Shown here one piece after another: positions 33,539 through 41,763 of a stretch of DNA of 62,445 nucleotides; positions within the stretch are counted from its first letter, which is position 1, and every line of letters starts with the position of its first letter. The notes below the pieces were generated by a model. It did no database searches, was not told the origin of the DNA, and saw only the letters and a list, made by a program, of their open reading frames with translations. A program made the position numbers and the translations under genes. The stretch comes from CAYFQH01 sp964345215 (lineage in GTDB: Bacteria; Bacillota; Clostridia; Christensenellales; Aristaeellaceae): assembly GCA_964345215.1 (NCBI GenBank), contig CAYFQH010000005.1, positions 1 through 62,445 on the forward strand, read 5' to 3'.

Positions 33539-34033
33539 TTATTGACGTGCTATTTTTAAAATTTTGTAAACAATTTCACCTGCGGGCACCTGAATAGACA
33601 CCTTGGTACCTTTTTTAGCCCCCAGCAGTGCCGCCCCAATCGGGCTTTCGCTTGAAATTTTATTGGTGTAAGGGTCGTTTTCCCTGGCACCTACAATTGA
33701 AAAGGCTTCTTTCTCACCGGTTTCTAAATCCTCAACGGTTACCGTTGTGCCAATGCCCACCTTGTCTGTTTTAATGTCGCCATCTTCCAGTACAACAGCA
33801 TTACGGAGGACTTCTTCAATTTCTAAAATTTCGCTTTCAATGGCCGCCTGCTCTTTTTTTGCCTCGTCATACTCGGCGTTTTCGCTCAAGTCCCCAAAGC
33901 TTCTGGCAATAGCAATTTGATCGGCAATTTCGTTTCTTTTGACTGAAATCAGGTATTCCAATTTTTCTTGTATCTCTTGAAACCCTTTTTTCGTAAATAC
34001 GTTTTTCATGTTTTCTTTTTTCTCTTGAGACAT
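33539..34033 (-). CDS. greA: Transcription elongation factor GreA
   Basis: 164 residues. The N-terminal coiled coil (KGFQEIQEKLEYLISVKR; SFGDLSENAEYDEAKKEQ with the acidic tip DLSENAEY) enters the RNA polymerase secondary channel and promotes cleavage of backtracked RNA. The C-terminal FKBP-like domain ends with the usual ISSESPIGAALLGAKKGT. It is first in the greA-lysS unit, behind a consensus promoter that sits partly in the upstream gene. Confidence 0.97.
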   Translation of the reverse strand: MSQEKKENMKNVFTKKGFQEIQEKLEYLISVKRNEIADQIAIARSFGDLSENAEYDEAKKEQAAIESEILEIEEVLRNAVVLEDGDIKTDKVGIGTTVTVEDLETGEKEAFSIVGARENDPYTNKISSESPIGAALLGAKKGTKVSIQVPAGEIVYKILKIARQ

Positions 34034-34162
34034 ATTGATTCTCCTCTCATAACAAAGCTAAAAACACTTGCTATTTTTTGAGTCTTCGTATATAAAAGTA
34101 AGAAGCAGCGCTTTTGGAAAAAACCAAGAACGTTGCTTTCTTCTTAACCGAAATCTTCTTGT

Positions 34163-34177
34163 GTGTTACAGTAACAC
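34163..34177. promoter_or_regulatory. Palindrome at the greA transcription start (putative operator)
   Basis: GTGTTAC-A-GTAACAC is a perfect 15-bp palindrome beginning about 7 nt after the -10 box of the greA promoter, so it covers the expected +1. A bound repressor would block initiation. The palindrome could also fold at the extreme 5' end of the mRNA. Confidence 0.5.
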
Positions 34178-34183
34178 GTGGGT

Positions 34184-34212
34184 ATTATACGCCATTAGCC
34201 CTGTATTGTCAA
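34184..34212 (-). promoter_or_regulatory. greA: greA-lysS promoter inside the 3' end of the GDPD gene
   Basis: Minus-strand TTGACA (34207-34212), 17-nt spacer, TATAAT (34184-34189): a full-consensus sigma-A promoter. The -35 lies in the last codons of the glycerophosphodiesterase gene, whose stop is at 34195-34197. Confidence 0.9.
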
Positions 34213-35019
34213 TTCATTATTGGGCAAAAAGCCTTCAAATATCTGCATTTGGTACTTTTCTTTTACCAGTTTATAGGCATTTGGGTCTTTTACCGTCCAA
34301 GCCACCAAAGGAACTCTAAAAAAGTTCTTCATGAGCCATAATGATATATTGTTATCATAAAAAAATTCATAGGCCACAAAATCCGGCCTGGACAAAAAAT
34401 TCAGCAGCATGTATTTAAGCACAAAGGTTAAAGGGGGCCCAGCCCCTTCGCCCTGTTTGCCCATGGCCAATTGGCCCCTGATAACCTTGGGAGCATTTTT
34501 TTTAAACCAGCGCATTAAGCGGGGGTCAAAGGATTCTACACAGTACCCCCCCTTATAATCGGCCAATTCTTCATAAACCTGCCGGGCCAGCTCATCGCCC
34601 CCTTGGCTGGTTTTTTTTATTTCAATAATCAGAGGTACCCGCCCGTCAACCAGGCGCAAAACCTGTTTGAAAGTGGGAATACCCTCCTCACTTGAAAAAA
34701 GTTTAAGGTTTTTTAACTGGTCATAGTCCGCATCCCGAACGTTTTTTTCTATACCACAAAGGCGCAGTAAATCATCATCATGGAAAACAACCAGCACCCC
34801 GTCCTGGGTTTTTTGCACATCCAGCTCAATGCCATAGCCTTGAACTACCGCCCGTTTAAAAGCCAGCATCGAGTTTTCAGGAATTCCCTTTCCCCGGTCA
34901 TGAAGCCCCCGGTGGGCATAATCCCAACCGTAAAGGCTGCTGATATTTTTGCGCCGCAAAGAGGGGGCAATTAAAAAGATATACACCAGCACAATGCCGG
35001 CCAGGATGTTAAAAATCAT
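34195..35019 (-). CDS. Membrane-anchored glycerophosphodiester phosphodiesterase
   Basis: 274 residues from ATG 35019, which lies 1 nt after the stop of the MFS gene and follows GGAGGAG inside that gene's end. An N-terminal membrane helix (IFNILAGIVLVYIFLIAP) anchors the GDPD TIM barrel. Catalytic residues are visible: WDYAHRGLHDRGKGIPENS (His, Glu-Asn-Ser), YGIELDVQKTQDG and VVFHDDDLLRLC. It hydrolyses deacylated phospholipids to glycerol-3-phosphate and an alcohol. Operon partner is the MFS transporter, which might move a related product; that link is inference. Confidence 0.92.
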   Translation of the reverse strand: MIFNILAGIVLVYIFLIAPSLRRKNISSLYGWDYAHRGLHDRGKGIPENSMLAFKRAVVQGYGIELDVQKTQDGVLVVFHDDDLLRLCGIEKNVRDADYDQLKNLKLFSSEEGIPTFKQVLRLVDGRVPLIIEIKKTSQGGDELARQVYEELADYKGGYCVESFDPRLMRWFKKNAPKVIRGQLAMGKQGEGAGPPLTFVLKYMLLNFLSRPDFVAYEFFYDNNISLWLMKNFFRVPLVAWTVKDPNAYKLVKEKYQMQIFEGFLPNNELTIQG

Positions 35020-35020
35020 C

Positions 35021-36319
35021 TTAATCTTCTCCTCCGGCAAAAGCTTCAAGCGTACCCGGTTTAGGGGGCCTGTTGTCCCCATGCTTAGTTAAGGTAATCG
35101 TAATAAATGAAATGGCCACCATCAAGGCTGCATAGGGAAAGAGGGTTTGGTAACCAACATGCTGTAAAAGGTAGCCTGATAAAATAGGAGTGGCTATTTG
35201 AGCCGCCATGGAAAAGGTATAGTAATAACCCGTATACGTGCCTACGGTGCTGCCCTTGCCCAGTTCTACCACCATGGGGTAGCTGTTTACGTTAATGCAG
35301 GCCCAGGCGGCTCCCACCATGGCAAAAAGTACATACAACCAGGGTGTAATGCCCTGAACGGTTGCCCCAATAGCAAAGCAAAGGGCCAGCAGAATAACCC
35401 CGAACTGAATCATCCGTTTACGGCCAAATTTTGACGAGAGCATGCCTACAGGCAAAAAAGCAATGGTGGCTCCGGCAGTTGCAACCATTAAGTACATAGA
35501 AGCATTGCCGATCCCTTCACCCCATTGGTGGGCAACGTATTTACTAAAGGAGCTGGTAACGGCGTTATAACCCATAAACCAAAAGAACACAGAAACTAAA
35601 ATTAAAATCATGCTCTTTTTAACAGGGCCTGTTAACTTATCGCCGCCTTTTTCCTCCTCTTCTTCCCTTTCAATGTAGCCTTGATCTGCCAGCTGCTTTT
35701 TAACCTTATTCTCCTTAATGGTAAAAAAGAGAATGGCTACCGAGATTAGCATGAAGATGGCTACGGCAATAAACACGCCCTGATAGTTTTCCATTTGGCC
35801 ATCTGTTCGCATCTGAGGAGTGATGTTTTGAACCAACAGAGATATCATGGCCAAGGAAAATAGGCCCCCTACGGTGCCCATGAGGTTAATCACCGCATTG
35901 GCTTTAGAGCGAAGAGGTTTTGGAGTTAAATCGGGCATCAGGGCCACTGCAGGGGAGCGGTAAGTACCCATAGCAAATAAGAGCAGCCCTAAAGTAATAC
36001 AGTACCAGAGAAGGTTTTGCATTTGGTTAAAGATGGGCAGCAGCACCATTAAAATGGCCGCCATTATGGTACCCACCACGATAAAGGGCATCCGCTTGCC
36101 GATACGGGTATTGGTTTTATCCGACAGGGCTCCGAAAAAAGGCAGTAAGAACAACGCCAGTACATTATCAGCTGCCATAATATACCCTGCAATGGAATCG
36201 CTGATGCCAAAGGAATATTTAAGCATCATTTGCACGGTGGTATCATACAGCTGCCAAAAGGCCGATATACTCATAAAAGCAAAGCCAATTAAAAAGGTTC
36301 GTTTATAATTTAGTTTCAT
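35021..36319 (-). CDS. MFS transporter, glycoside/sugar-like (GPH/SLC45-like)
   Basis: 432 residues, 12 membrane segments. The loop after helix 2 reads GALSDKTNTRIGKRMPFI, the typical D-x3-R-x-G-x-R form of MFS sugar transporters such as the sucrose/glycoside group; the central loop is highly charged (IEREEEEEKGGDK). GRKRMIQFG follows helix 8. Probably a cation-coupled importer of a disaccharide or related compound. It is the first gene of a two-gene unit with the GDPD gene and is divergent from the asparaginase gene. Confidence 0.85.
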   Translation of the reverse strand: MKLNYKRTFLIGFAFMSISAFWQLYDTTVQMMLKYSFGISDSIAGYIMAADNVLALFLLPFFGALSDKTNTRIGKRMPFIVVGTIMAAILMVLLPIFNQMQNLLWYCITLGLLLFAMGTYRSPAVALMPDLTPKPLRSKANAVINLMGTVGGLFSLAMISLLVQNITPQMRTDGQMENYQGVFIAVAIFMLISVAILFFTIKENKVKKQLADQGYIEREEEEEKGGDKLTGPVKKSMILILVSVFFWFMGYNAVTSSFSKYVAHQWGEGIGNASMYLMVATAGATIAFLPVGMLSSKFGRKRMIQFGVILLALCFAIGATVQGITPWLYVLFAMVGAAWACINVNSYPMVVELGKGSTVGTYTGYYYTFSMAAQIATPILSGYLLQHVGYQTLFPYAALMVAISFITITLTKHGDNRPPKPGTLEAFAGGED

Positions 36320-36421
36320 CTTCCCACTTCCTTTTTATGTAGTTTAAAGGTATTGCCTGTAGTATACATCCTTTTTGAGCCCCTGGCAATGGATAACCTC
36401 CTTTAGGCCATTGGATTTCTA

Positions 36422-36451
36422 TTGTGTTTTTCGCCTTACATTTGTTATAAT
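36422..36451 (+). promoter_or_regulatory. Probable promoter of the asparaginase-YbaK operon
   Basis: TATAAT (36446-36451) is exact; the -35 (TTGTGT, 36422-36427, 18-nt spacing) is weak. Initiation near 36458 would leave a 22-nt leader. Confidence 0.55.
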
Positions 36452-36480
36452 GGTTCGAATGAATAAATGAGGTGCCCTAT

Positions 36481-37464
36481 ATGAAAAAAATTGCCCTGTT
36501 AGCCACCGGCGGAACCATTGCATCCGTTCCTTCCAGTGCCGGCTTAGTACCTGAGCTTACTGCCCAGGGGATGATTGAATACTGCCAGCTTGACCAAAGC
36601 TATGCCATGCAGCCGGTGGATGTGTTTTCCATGGATTCCAGCAACATCCAGCCCGAAGAATGGTGCCAGCTGGCCGGCAGTGTAAAAGAAGTACTCGCTG
36701 GCTGCGACGGCGTGGTGATTACCCATGGTACCGATACCATGGCCTATAGTGCCGCCGCCCTTTCCTACTTATTATATGGCCTTGAAAAACCCGTTATTTT
36801 AACAGGCTCTCAGCTGCCCTTGCTGGCCCCCTTGTCCGATGCCCCAAGCAATTTACAGCATGCCTGTGCCGTGGCCGCTCAGGGAGTTGCCGGGGTTTAT
36901 GTGGTATTCCACCATAAAATTATTGACGGCACCCGGGCCGTTAAAACCAGAACCACTAGCTTTAATGCCTTTGACAGCATTAATGCCCCCCTGGCCGGCA
37001 ATATTGATAGTGCCGGTATTCACTTTGACCACCCCCAGCAAATGTTCTATTCTAAAAAACTTACCCCCCTATCGGATTTAGATTCCAGGGTGTTTTTACT
37101 AAAAGTCTTTCCCGGTACCCAGCCGGATATTTTTGACTGGATTATCAAGGCCGGCTACCGGGGCATTGTGCTTGAAGCCTTTGGCCTTGGCGGCCTTCAC
37201 TATATTCGCCGCAATTTGGTTGATAAGCTAAAGCAGCTGAATAAGCATGGTATTTTTGTCCTGGTAGTCACCCAATGCTATTATGAAAAAGCGGATTTAA
37301 CCATTTACGAGGTGGGCAACCAGCTTCTGTCCAGCCACATTATTTCTGGGGGGGATTTAACCACCGAGGCCGCCGTAACCAAAATGATGTGGGCCTTGGC
37401 CCAGGATGATCCCCAGGAGTATTTAACAATGGAAGAATATCCACCCCACCTCCAAAGCAGTTAG
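36481..37464 (+). CDS. L-asparaginase
   Basis: 327 residues from ATG 36481 (GAGGTG upstream). The two catalytic Thr motifs are LLATGGTIASVPSS and VVITHGTDTMAYSAAAL, diagnostic of the bacterial asparaginase/glutaminase fold. No signal peptide, so cytoplasmic, resembling the low-affinity type I AnsA. Converts Asn to Asp plus ammonia. It leads the plus-strand run of YbaK, GatC, GatA, GatB and MetRS genes, where removal of free Asn and tRNA-dependent amidation may be linked. Confidence 0.92.
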   Translation: MKKIALLATGGTIASVPSSAGLVPELTAQGMIEYCQLDQSYAMQPVDVFSMDSSNIQPEEWCQLAGSVKEVLAGCDGVVITHGTDTMAYSAAALSYLLYGLEKPVILTGSQLPLLAPLSDAPSNLQHACAVAAQGVAGVYVVFHHKIIDGTRAVKTRTTSFNAFDSINAPLAGNIDSAGIHFDHPQQMFYSKKLTPLSDLDSRVFLLKVFPGTQPDIFDWIIKAGYRGIVLEAFGLGGLHYIRRNLVDKLKQLNKHGIFVLVVTQCYYEKADLTIYEVGNQLLSSHIISGGDLTTEAAVTKMMWALAQDDPQEYLTMEEYPPHLQSS

Positions 37465-37475
37465 GATGAATACCT

Positions 37476-37949
37476 ATGAAAACCACCAAAACCAATGCCA
37501 TGCGCCTGCTTGACCAGGCCAAGGTGCCCTACAATATTAAAACCTTTACCTATGCTGAAGATGATTTTGACGGAAACCATGTGGCCGATGTGATTGGCCT
37601 GCCCCAAAACCAGGTATACAAAACCCTTATTGTGCAAGGGGAAAAACATGGCCCTGCAGTTTTTTGCATCCCCGTAAACCAGGTGTTGGATTTAAAAGAA
37701 GCCGCCGCCCTTTTAAAAGAAAAAAAAGTGACCCTCTACCCTGTGGGAGGGCTTCTTACCTTAACAGGCTATGTACGGGGTGGCTGCTCTCCTGTGGGGA
37801 TGAAAAAGCACTTCCCCACCTTTTTCCATCAGGACTGCTTGCACCACAGCATCATTGCCGTAAGCGGCGGGGCCCGGGGGGTGCAAATCCTCCTGGCACC
37901 CAAGGATTTAATGGCCATCACCAGGGGCAGGGTTATGACTGGAGCCTAG
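37476..37949 (+). CDS. ybaK: YbaK-type Cys-tRNA(Pro)/aminoacyl-tRNA deacylase
   Basis: 157 residues of the YbaK/EbsC fold. Markers are MKTTKTNAMRLLDQAKVPYN, VADVIGLPQNQVYKTLIVQG with the conserved KT, GGLLTLTGYVRGGCSPVGMK, and VSGGARGVQILLAPKDL. YbaK hydrolyses Cys mischarged on tRNA-Pro by ProRS. It follows the asparaginase gene by 11 bp and precedes the gatC-like gene by 85 bp, within a tRNA-quality cluster. Confidence 0.93.
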   Translation: MKTTKTNAMRLLDQAKVPYNIKTFTYAEDDFDGNHVADVIGLPQNQVYKTLIVQGEKHGPAVFCIPVNQVLDLKEAAALLKEKKVTLYPVGGLLTLTGYVRGGCSPVGMKKHFPTFFHQDCLHHSIIAVSGGARGVQILLAPKDLMAITRGRVMTGA

Positions 37950-38034
37950 CCCCTTTTTTATTTTATCTGTTTTTTCACCTTTTCTCATGGAAAAAGTGTA
38001 TATAAATAATCTTTTAACTTCAAGGAGGATTTTT

Positions 38035-38748
38035 TTGAATATCCATTTGCATATACATCAGTTAACCCCTCATCATAAGGGCACAAAGGCCTGGATTTTT
38101 GGCAGGTTTATAGCCCTTGCACAAACAGGGCAAGAAATAGAATTGCTGATGGAGGATACCGCCAAAGGCACCCCCTGTGTGGCGGTTTTCCCCTCAAGGC
38201 CTCCTTTTATGTCCCTTTTGGCGTTGGCAGAGCCTGCTTTTTTCATCGGGATTTACGGTACCATTCACCCTTATCCCCTAACTGAAAGCAGCCCTGTTTA
38301 TATTTACACCATCACAGGGGAAGAAATTGCCCTTTGGGATAAAAAAGGAAAAGAGATTTTTCAGTCTCTTCCAAAGGGCGAAGGCAGCCAGCCTTCTTTT
38401 GCTGCCTTTATAAAAGAAGATAAGGCAAAAAAAGATAAACCCTCCTCCTCTGATTTTTTGCCTCCCCTTATCGTTATGAAAACAGCCGAAGAAGCCAGCC
38501 TGTTTTTTACGCTAAAGGAAGTTCAGCTCCTTTGTTATAAGCTTTTCGCCATGGTGGATTTCGCCTCTCTGGTTTTAAAATTCCCCTCTTTTACAGGCGA
38601 TGATGATAATGAAAAAGCCGCCCCTTACCCTCTGCGGGAGGATGTTCCCCAAAGCCTATATACCTCCCAGGAAATTTTAGCCCAGGGGCGCTATATAAAA
38701 GATTCTTTTTTTAAAGTACCCACCCCATTTTTAACGGAGGACCAGTAA
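38035..38748 (+). CDS. gatC: GatC subunit with a large N-terminal extension (possible OB-fold)
   Basis: 237 residues, against about 95 for ordinary GatC. The C-terminal 80-90 residues are GatC-like: a helical LKEVQLLCYKLFAMVDFASL segment and the signature tail PLREDVPQSLYTSQEI...DSFFKVPTPF, which in known structures wraps GatA and GatB. The first 110 residues show strand-rich pieces (AWIFGRFIAL, EIELLMEDT, TPCVAVFP, FFIGIYGTIHPYP, PVYIYTITGEEI) in an order like the OB-fold anticodon domain of AspRS; this is my inference. A charged Lys/Ser linker joins them. TTG start at 38035, 7 nt after AAGGAGG; an ATG at 37987 lacks a site. gatA follows immediately, and no other gatC is present. Confidence 0.82.
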   Translation: MNIHLHIHQLTPHHKGTKAWIFGRFIALAQTGQEIELLMEDTAKGTPCVAVFPSRPPFMSLLALAEPAFFIGIYGTIHPYPLTESSPVYIYTITGEEIALWDKKGKEIFQSLPKGEGSQPSFAAFIKEDKAKKDKPSSSDFLPPLIVMKTAEEASLFFTLKEVQLLCYKLFAMVDFASLVLKFPSFTGDDDNEKAAPYPLREDVPQSLYTSQEILAQGRYIKDSFFKVPTPFLTEDQ

Positions 38749-38749
38749 A

Positions 38750-40174
38750 TTGCAAAATCTCCTTCACCTATCCATTGCCCAGCTTTTACAGGGCTATAAG
38801 CAAAAAGCCTTCAGCCCAAAAGAGGTGTATGAGGCTTATCAAAAGCAAATTACAAAAATGGAGCCTGCTATAAACAGCTATATTACAATAACGAAGGGCC
38901 AAACGGAGGATGTGTTTCGCCCTTCCGGCCCCTTGGGGGGAATCCCTTTTTCCCTTAAGGATAATATTTGCACAAAAGGCATTGCCACCACCTGTGCCAG
39001 CAGGCTGCTAAAGGATTTTACCCCCTTTTACAGTGCCACCGTTTACCATAAGCTTCTACAAGCCGGGGCTGCCCTCCTTGGCAAAAATAACATGGATGAA
39101 TTTTCCATGGGGGCCACCACCGAGTCCTCTTTTTTTGGCCCCAGCAAAAACCCCTGGAATATTAGTCATGCCCCCGGCGGCTCCTCCGGGGGCGGGGCCG
39201 CAGCAACAGCAGCCTTTACCACTCCCCTCGCCTTAGGTTCCGATACGGGGGGCTCTATCCGCCAGCCTGCCTCCTTTTGCGGGGTGGTTGGCTTTAAGCC
39301 CAGCTATGGCTGGGTATCCCGCTATGGGCTGATAGCCTTTGCCTCCACACTGGACCAAATCGGCACCTTTACCAAAACCGTTGAAGATTGTGCCCTGGTC
39401 ATGAACACAATGGGTGGGCAGGATGAAAAGGACGCCACTACCCTAACAGATGCCCCTTCTATTGGCACCTCTCTTTCTCAGCCTGTAAAGGGGTTAACCA
39501 TTGGCATACCCAAAGAGCTTATGAGCATCCCCATGGCCCCGGCCATCACCAAGGCCTGGGAGGAGGGGATAAGGCTTTTTACCTCCCTCGGGGCAAAAAT
39601 AAAAGAAATTTCTCTGCCACTTTTGCCTTACCTGCCCAGTGCCTATTACATTATTTCCTCTGTGGAAGCCGCTTCCAACCTGGCCCGCTTTGACGGCATC
39701 CCTTTTGCCGGCAACCCTGAGGCTATGGATGCTGCCCACCTTCGCAGCCTGGGTTTTGGCAAGGAGGTTAAGCGTCGTATTATGCTGGGCACCCTTATGG
39801 CAGGCAAAGAATACCAAGATCTTTATTACAAAAAAGCCCTAAATACCGCAGAGCAGCTTAAAAAAGACCTGGCTGAAACCTATATGGAATGCGATGCCAT
39901 TTTATCTCCCGTAAGCCCTGCCACTGCCCCCCTTTTAGGCCAGCAGCAGGAGGAGGCCACCAAAGACCACCCGGGGGATATCTTCACCATTCCCGCCAAC
40001 CTGGCCGGCCTGCCCGCCCTTAGCCTGCCCTTTGGCTTTGATAACGAGGGCTTGCCGGTGGGGCTGCAGCTAATGGGGGCCTTTGGAAAGGATAGCAAGG
40101 TATTGCACCTTGGCCATGCAGCAGAAAAAGCATTGGCCTTTCCTTTTTGGGAGGTGGAAAAACGATGGGCATAA
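38750..40174 (+). CDS. gatA: Asp-tRNA(Asn)/Glu-tRNA(Gln) amidotransferase subunit A
   Basis: 474 residues of the amidase-signature family. The Ser-cisSer-Lys triad is visible in GIPFSLKDNICTKGI (Lys), APGGSSGGGAAATAA (cis-Ser) and GSDTGGSIRQPASFCG (nucleophile). It releases ammonia from Gln or Asn for GatB. The TTG start at 38750 follows GGAGG and lies one base after the gatC stop. The gene has higher GC than upstream neighbours by eye. Coupled with gatB by a 10-nt overlap. Confidence 0.96.
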   Translation: MQNLLHLSIAQLLQGYKQKAFSPKEVYEAYQKQITKMEPAINSYITITKGQTEDVFRPSGPLGGIPFSLKDNICTKGIATTCASRLLKDFTPFYSATVYHKLLQAGAALLGKNNMDEFSMGATTESSFFGPSKNPWNISHAPGGSSGGGAAATAAFTTPLALGSDTGGSIRQPASFCGVVGFKPSYGWVSRYGLIAFASTLDQIGTFTKTVEDCALVMNTMGGQDEKDATTLTDAPSIGTSLSQPVKGLTIGIPKELMSIPMAPAITKAWEEGIRLFTSLGAKIKEISLPLLPYLPSAYYIISSVEAASNLARFDGIPFAGNPEAMDAAHLRSLGFGKEVKRRIMLGTLMAGKEYQDLYYKKALNTAEQLKKDLAETYMECDAILSPVSPATAPLLGQQQEEATKDHPGDIFTIPANLAGLPALSLPFGFDNEGLPVGLQLMGAFGKDSKVLHLGHAAEKALAFPFWEVEKRWA

Positions 40175-41613
40175 ACCAAAATACAGTTCCCTTTCAAATG
40201 GTTATCGGCCTTGAGGTTCATGTGGCCCTTAACACAAAGAGCAAGCTTTTTTGCCCCTGCCCCACTGCCTTCAAGGCCCCGCCCAACAGCCAGTGCTGCC
40301 CTGTTTGCCTGGGTATGCCCGGCAGCCTGCCTACCCTTAACCAAAAGGCTTTGGAACTGGCCATAAAAGCGGGGTTGGCCACCCACTGCACCATCCATTC
40401 CCAAAGTGCCATGGTTCGCAAACATTACTTTTACCCCGACTGCCCGAAGGGCTATCAAATTACCCAGGGGGATCAGCCCCTGGCCGAAGAAGGTTATATC
40501 ACCCTTTTTCCCGGCAGCGAAAAGGAGAAAAACATCCCCATTGCCCGTATTCATATAGAGGAGGACGCGGGTAAATCCATCCATGATGAGAAGCGCCACG
40601 AAACTTTATTAGACTTTAACCGCAGCGGCATCCCTTTAATCGAAGTGGTTTGTGCCCCGGTGATTCACAGCCCTCAAGAGGCGGTGGCTTACTTAAAAAC
40701 CCTGCGCAGCACCCTTATCTACGCCGGGGTGACCCAGGGTAGAATGAACGAAGGAGATTTTCGCTGTGATGTAAACCTGTCTATCCGCCCTGTTGGTGCC
40801 GACAAACTGGGACAGCGCCGGGAAATTAAAAACCTTAACTCCTTTCAAAGCGTGCAGGAAGCCATTTTGGCTGAATTCCAAAACCAGGTGGCCTTAATAA
40901 CCCAAAACAAAGGTATTTTGCCCCAAACCTTAGGCTTTAATCAAAAAACCAAAAACCTGTACCCCCTGCGCAGTAAAGAAGCCGCCGGAGATTACCGCTA
41001 TATCCCCGAAGGGGATTTGCCCCCCATTACACTACCCCCAACCGCCGTCCAAAAAATTAAAGAAGCCCTTCCCCTGTCTTTTCAGGCTTATTGGGCTCTG
41101 TTACTAAACCGCTATGGGCTCACCCCTTATCAGGCTGAGCAGCTGTTGGCGGAAAAGGCCCTGGCCGATTACTTTATCGCCGCCGCCCAAGACACCTCCG
41201 CCTACCAAACGCTGGCCAATTTGATGATGACTCATGTGCTGGCCTTACAGCCGAATGTTGATGCCCTTATGGCCATAGCTCCCAACCATTTGGCCAAACT
41301 TGCTCAGCTGCTGGCTGAAGAAGCCATTACCTCCTCCACGGGCAAAAAATTAATAGTTCTTATGGCCAAAGAACCCATAGACCCTGAAAACTATGTACAA
41401 GAATATAATCTTTTACAAATAAATGATGAGGCGTTTTTGCGTTCCATTGTCCTTCAAGTTCTGGATGAAAACCCCCAAATGGTTGCCCATTACCATAAAG
41501 GCAAAACCAATGTGGTAAAAAGCCTCATGGGCAAGGCCATGGCCCTAACTCAAGGCAAAGGAAACCCCCAAAAGTTAAAAACATTATTTGTCACCAATCT
41601 GACACAATATTGA
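40165..41613 (+). CDS. gatB: Asp-tRNA(Asn)/Glu-tRNA(Gln) amidotransferase subunit B
   Basis: About 482 residues from ATG 40165 (GGGAGGTGG upstream, inside the end of gatA). The N-terminal kinase-like cradle has MVIGLEVHVALNTKSKLFC, the zinc-binding CPCPTAFKAPPNSQCCPVC pattern (Cys pairs), RKHYFYPDCPKGYQITQ, and HIEEDAGKSIHD. The C-terminal YqeY/tail domain binds tRNA. It phosphorylates the mischarged Asp or Glu and amidates it, producing Asn-tRNA or Gln-tRNA. The complex implies the organism lacks at least GlnRS or AsnRS. Confidence 0.96.
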   Translation: MGINQNTVPFQMVIGLEVHVALNTKSKLFCPCPTAFKAPPNSQCCPVCLGMPGSLPTLNQKALELAIKAGLATHCTIHSQSAMVRKHYFYPDCPKGYQITQGDQPLAEEGYITLFPGSEKEKNIPIARIHIEEDAGKSIHDEKRHETLLDFNRSGIPLIEVVCAPVIHSPQEAVAYLKTLRSTLIYAGVTQGRMNEGDFRCDVNLSIRPVGADKLGQRREIKNLNSFQSVQEAILAEFQNQVALITQNKGILPQTLGFNQKTKNLYPLRSKEAAGDYRYIPEGDLPPITLPPTAVQKIKEALPLSFQAYWALLLNRYGLTPYQAEQLLAEKALADYFIAAAQDTSAYQTLANLMMTHVLALQPNVDALMAIAPNHLAKLAQLLAEEAITSSTGKKLIVLMAKEPIDPENYVQEYNLLQINDEAFLRSIVLQVLDENPQMVAHYHKGKTNVVKSLMGKAMALTQGKGNPQKLKTLFVTNLTQY

Positions 41614-41763
41614 GTGGCTATTTGTTAAAACCGATTGTGCGGCTTAATTTGCGGCTAAAAATGCTACTGCACCTACAGAATGATGTTATTTTATAAAAAC
41701 GACCACAAGTATGATATAATTAAAAATCGTAAAACCAATTATTTAGAAACGGAGGGATATGAA

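Noticed and set aside
39880..40599. 239-codon open frame on the minus strand across the gatA/gatB junction
   Set aside because: It lies antisense to two clearly conserved genes, has no ribosome binding site and reads as low-complexity shadow sequence.
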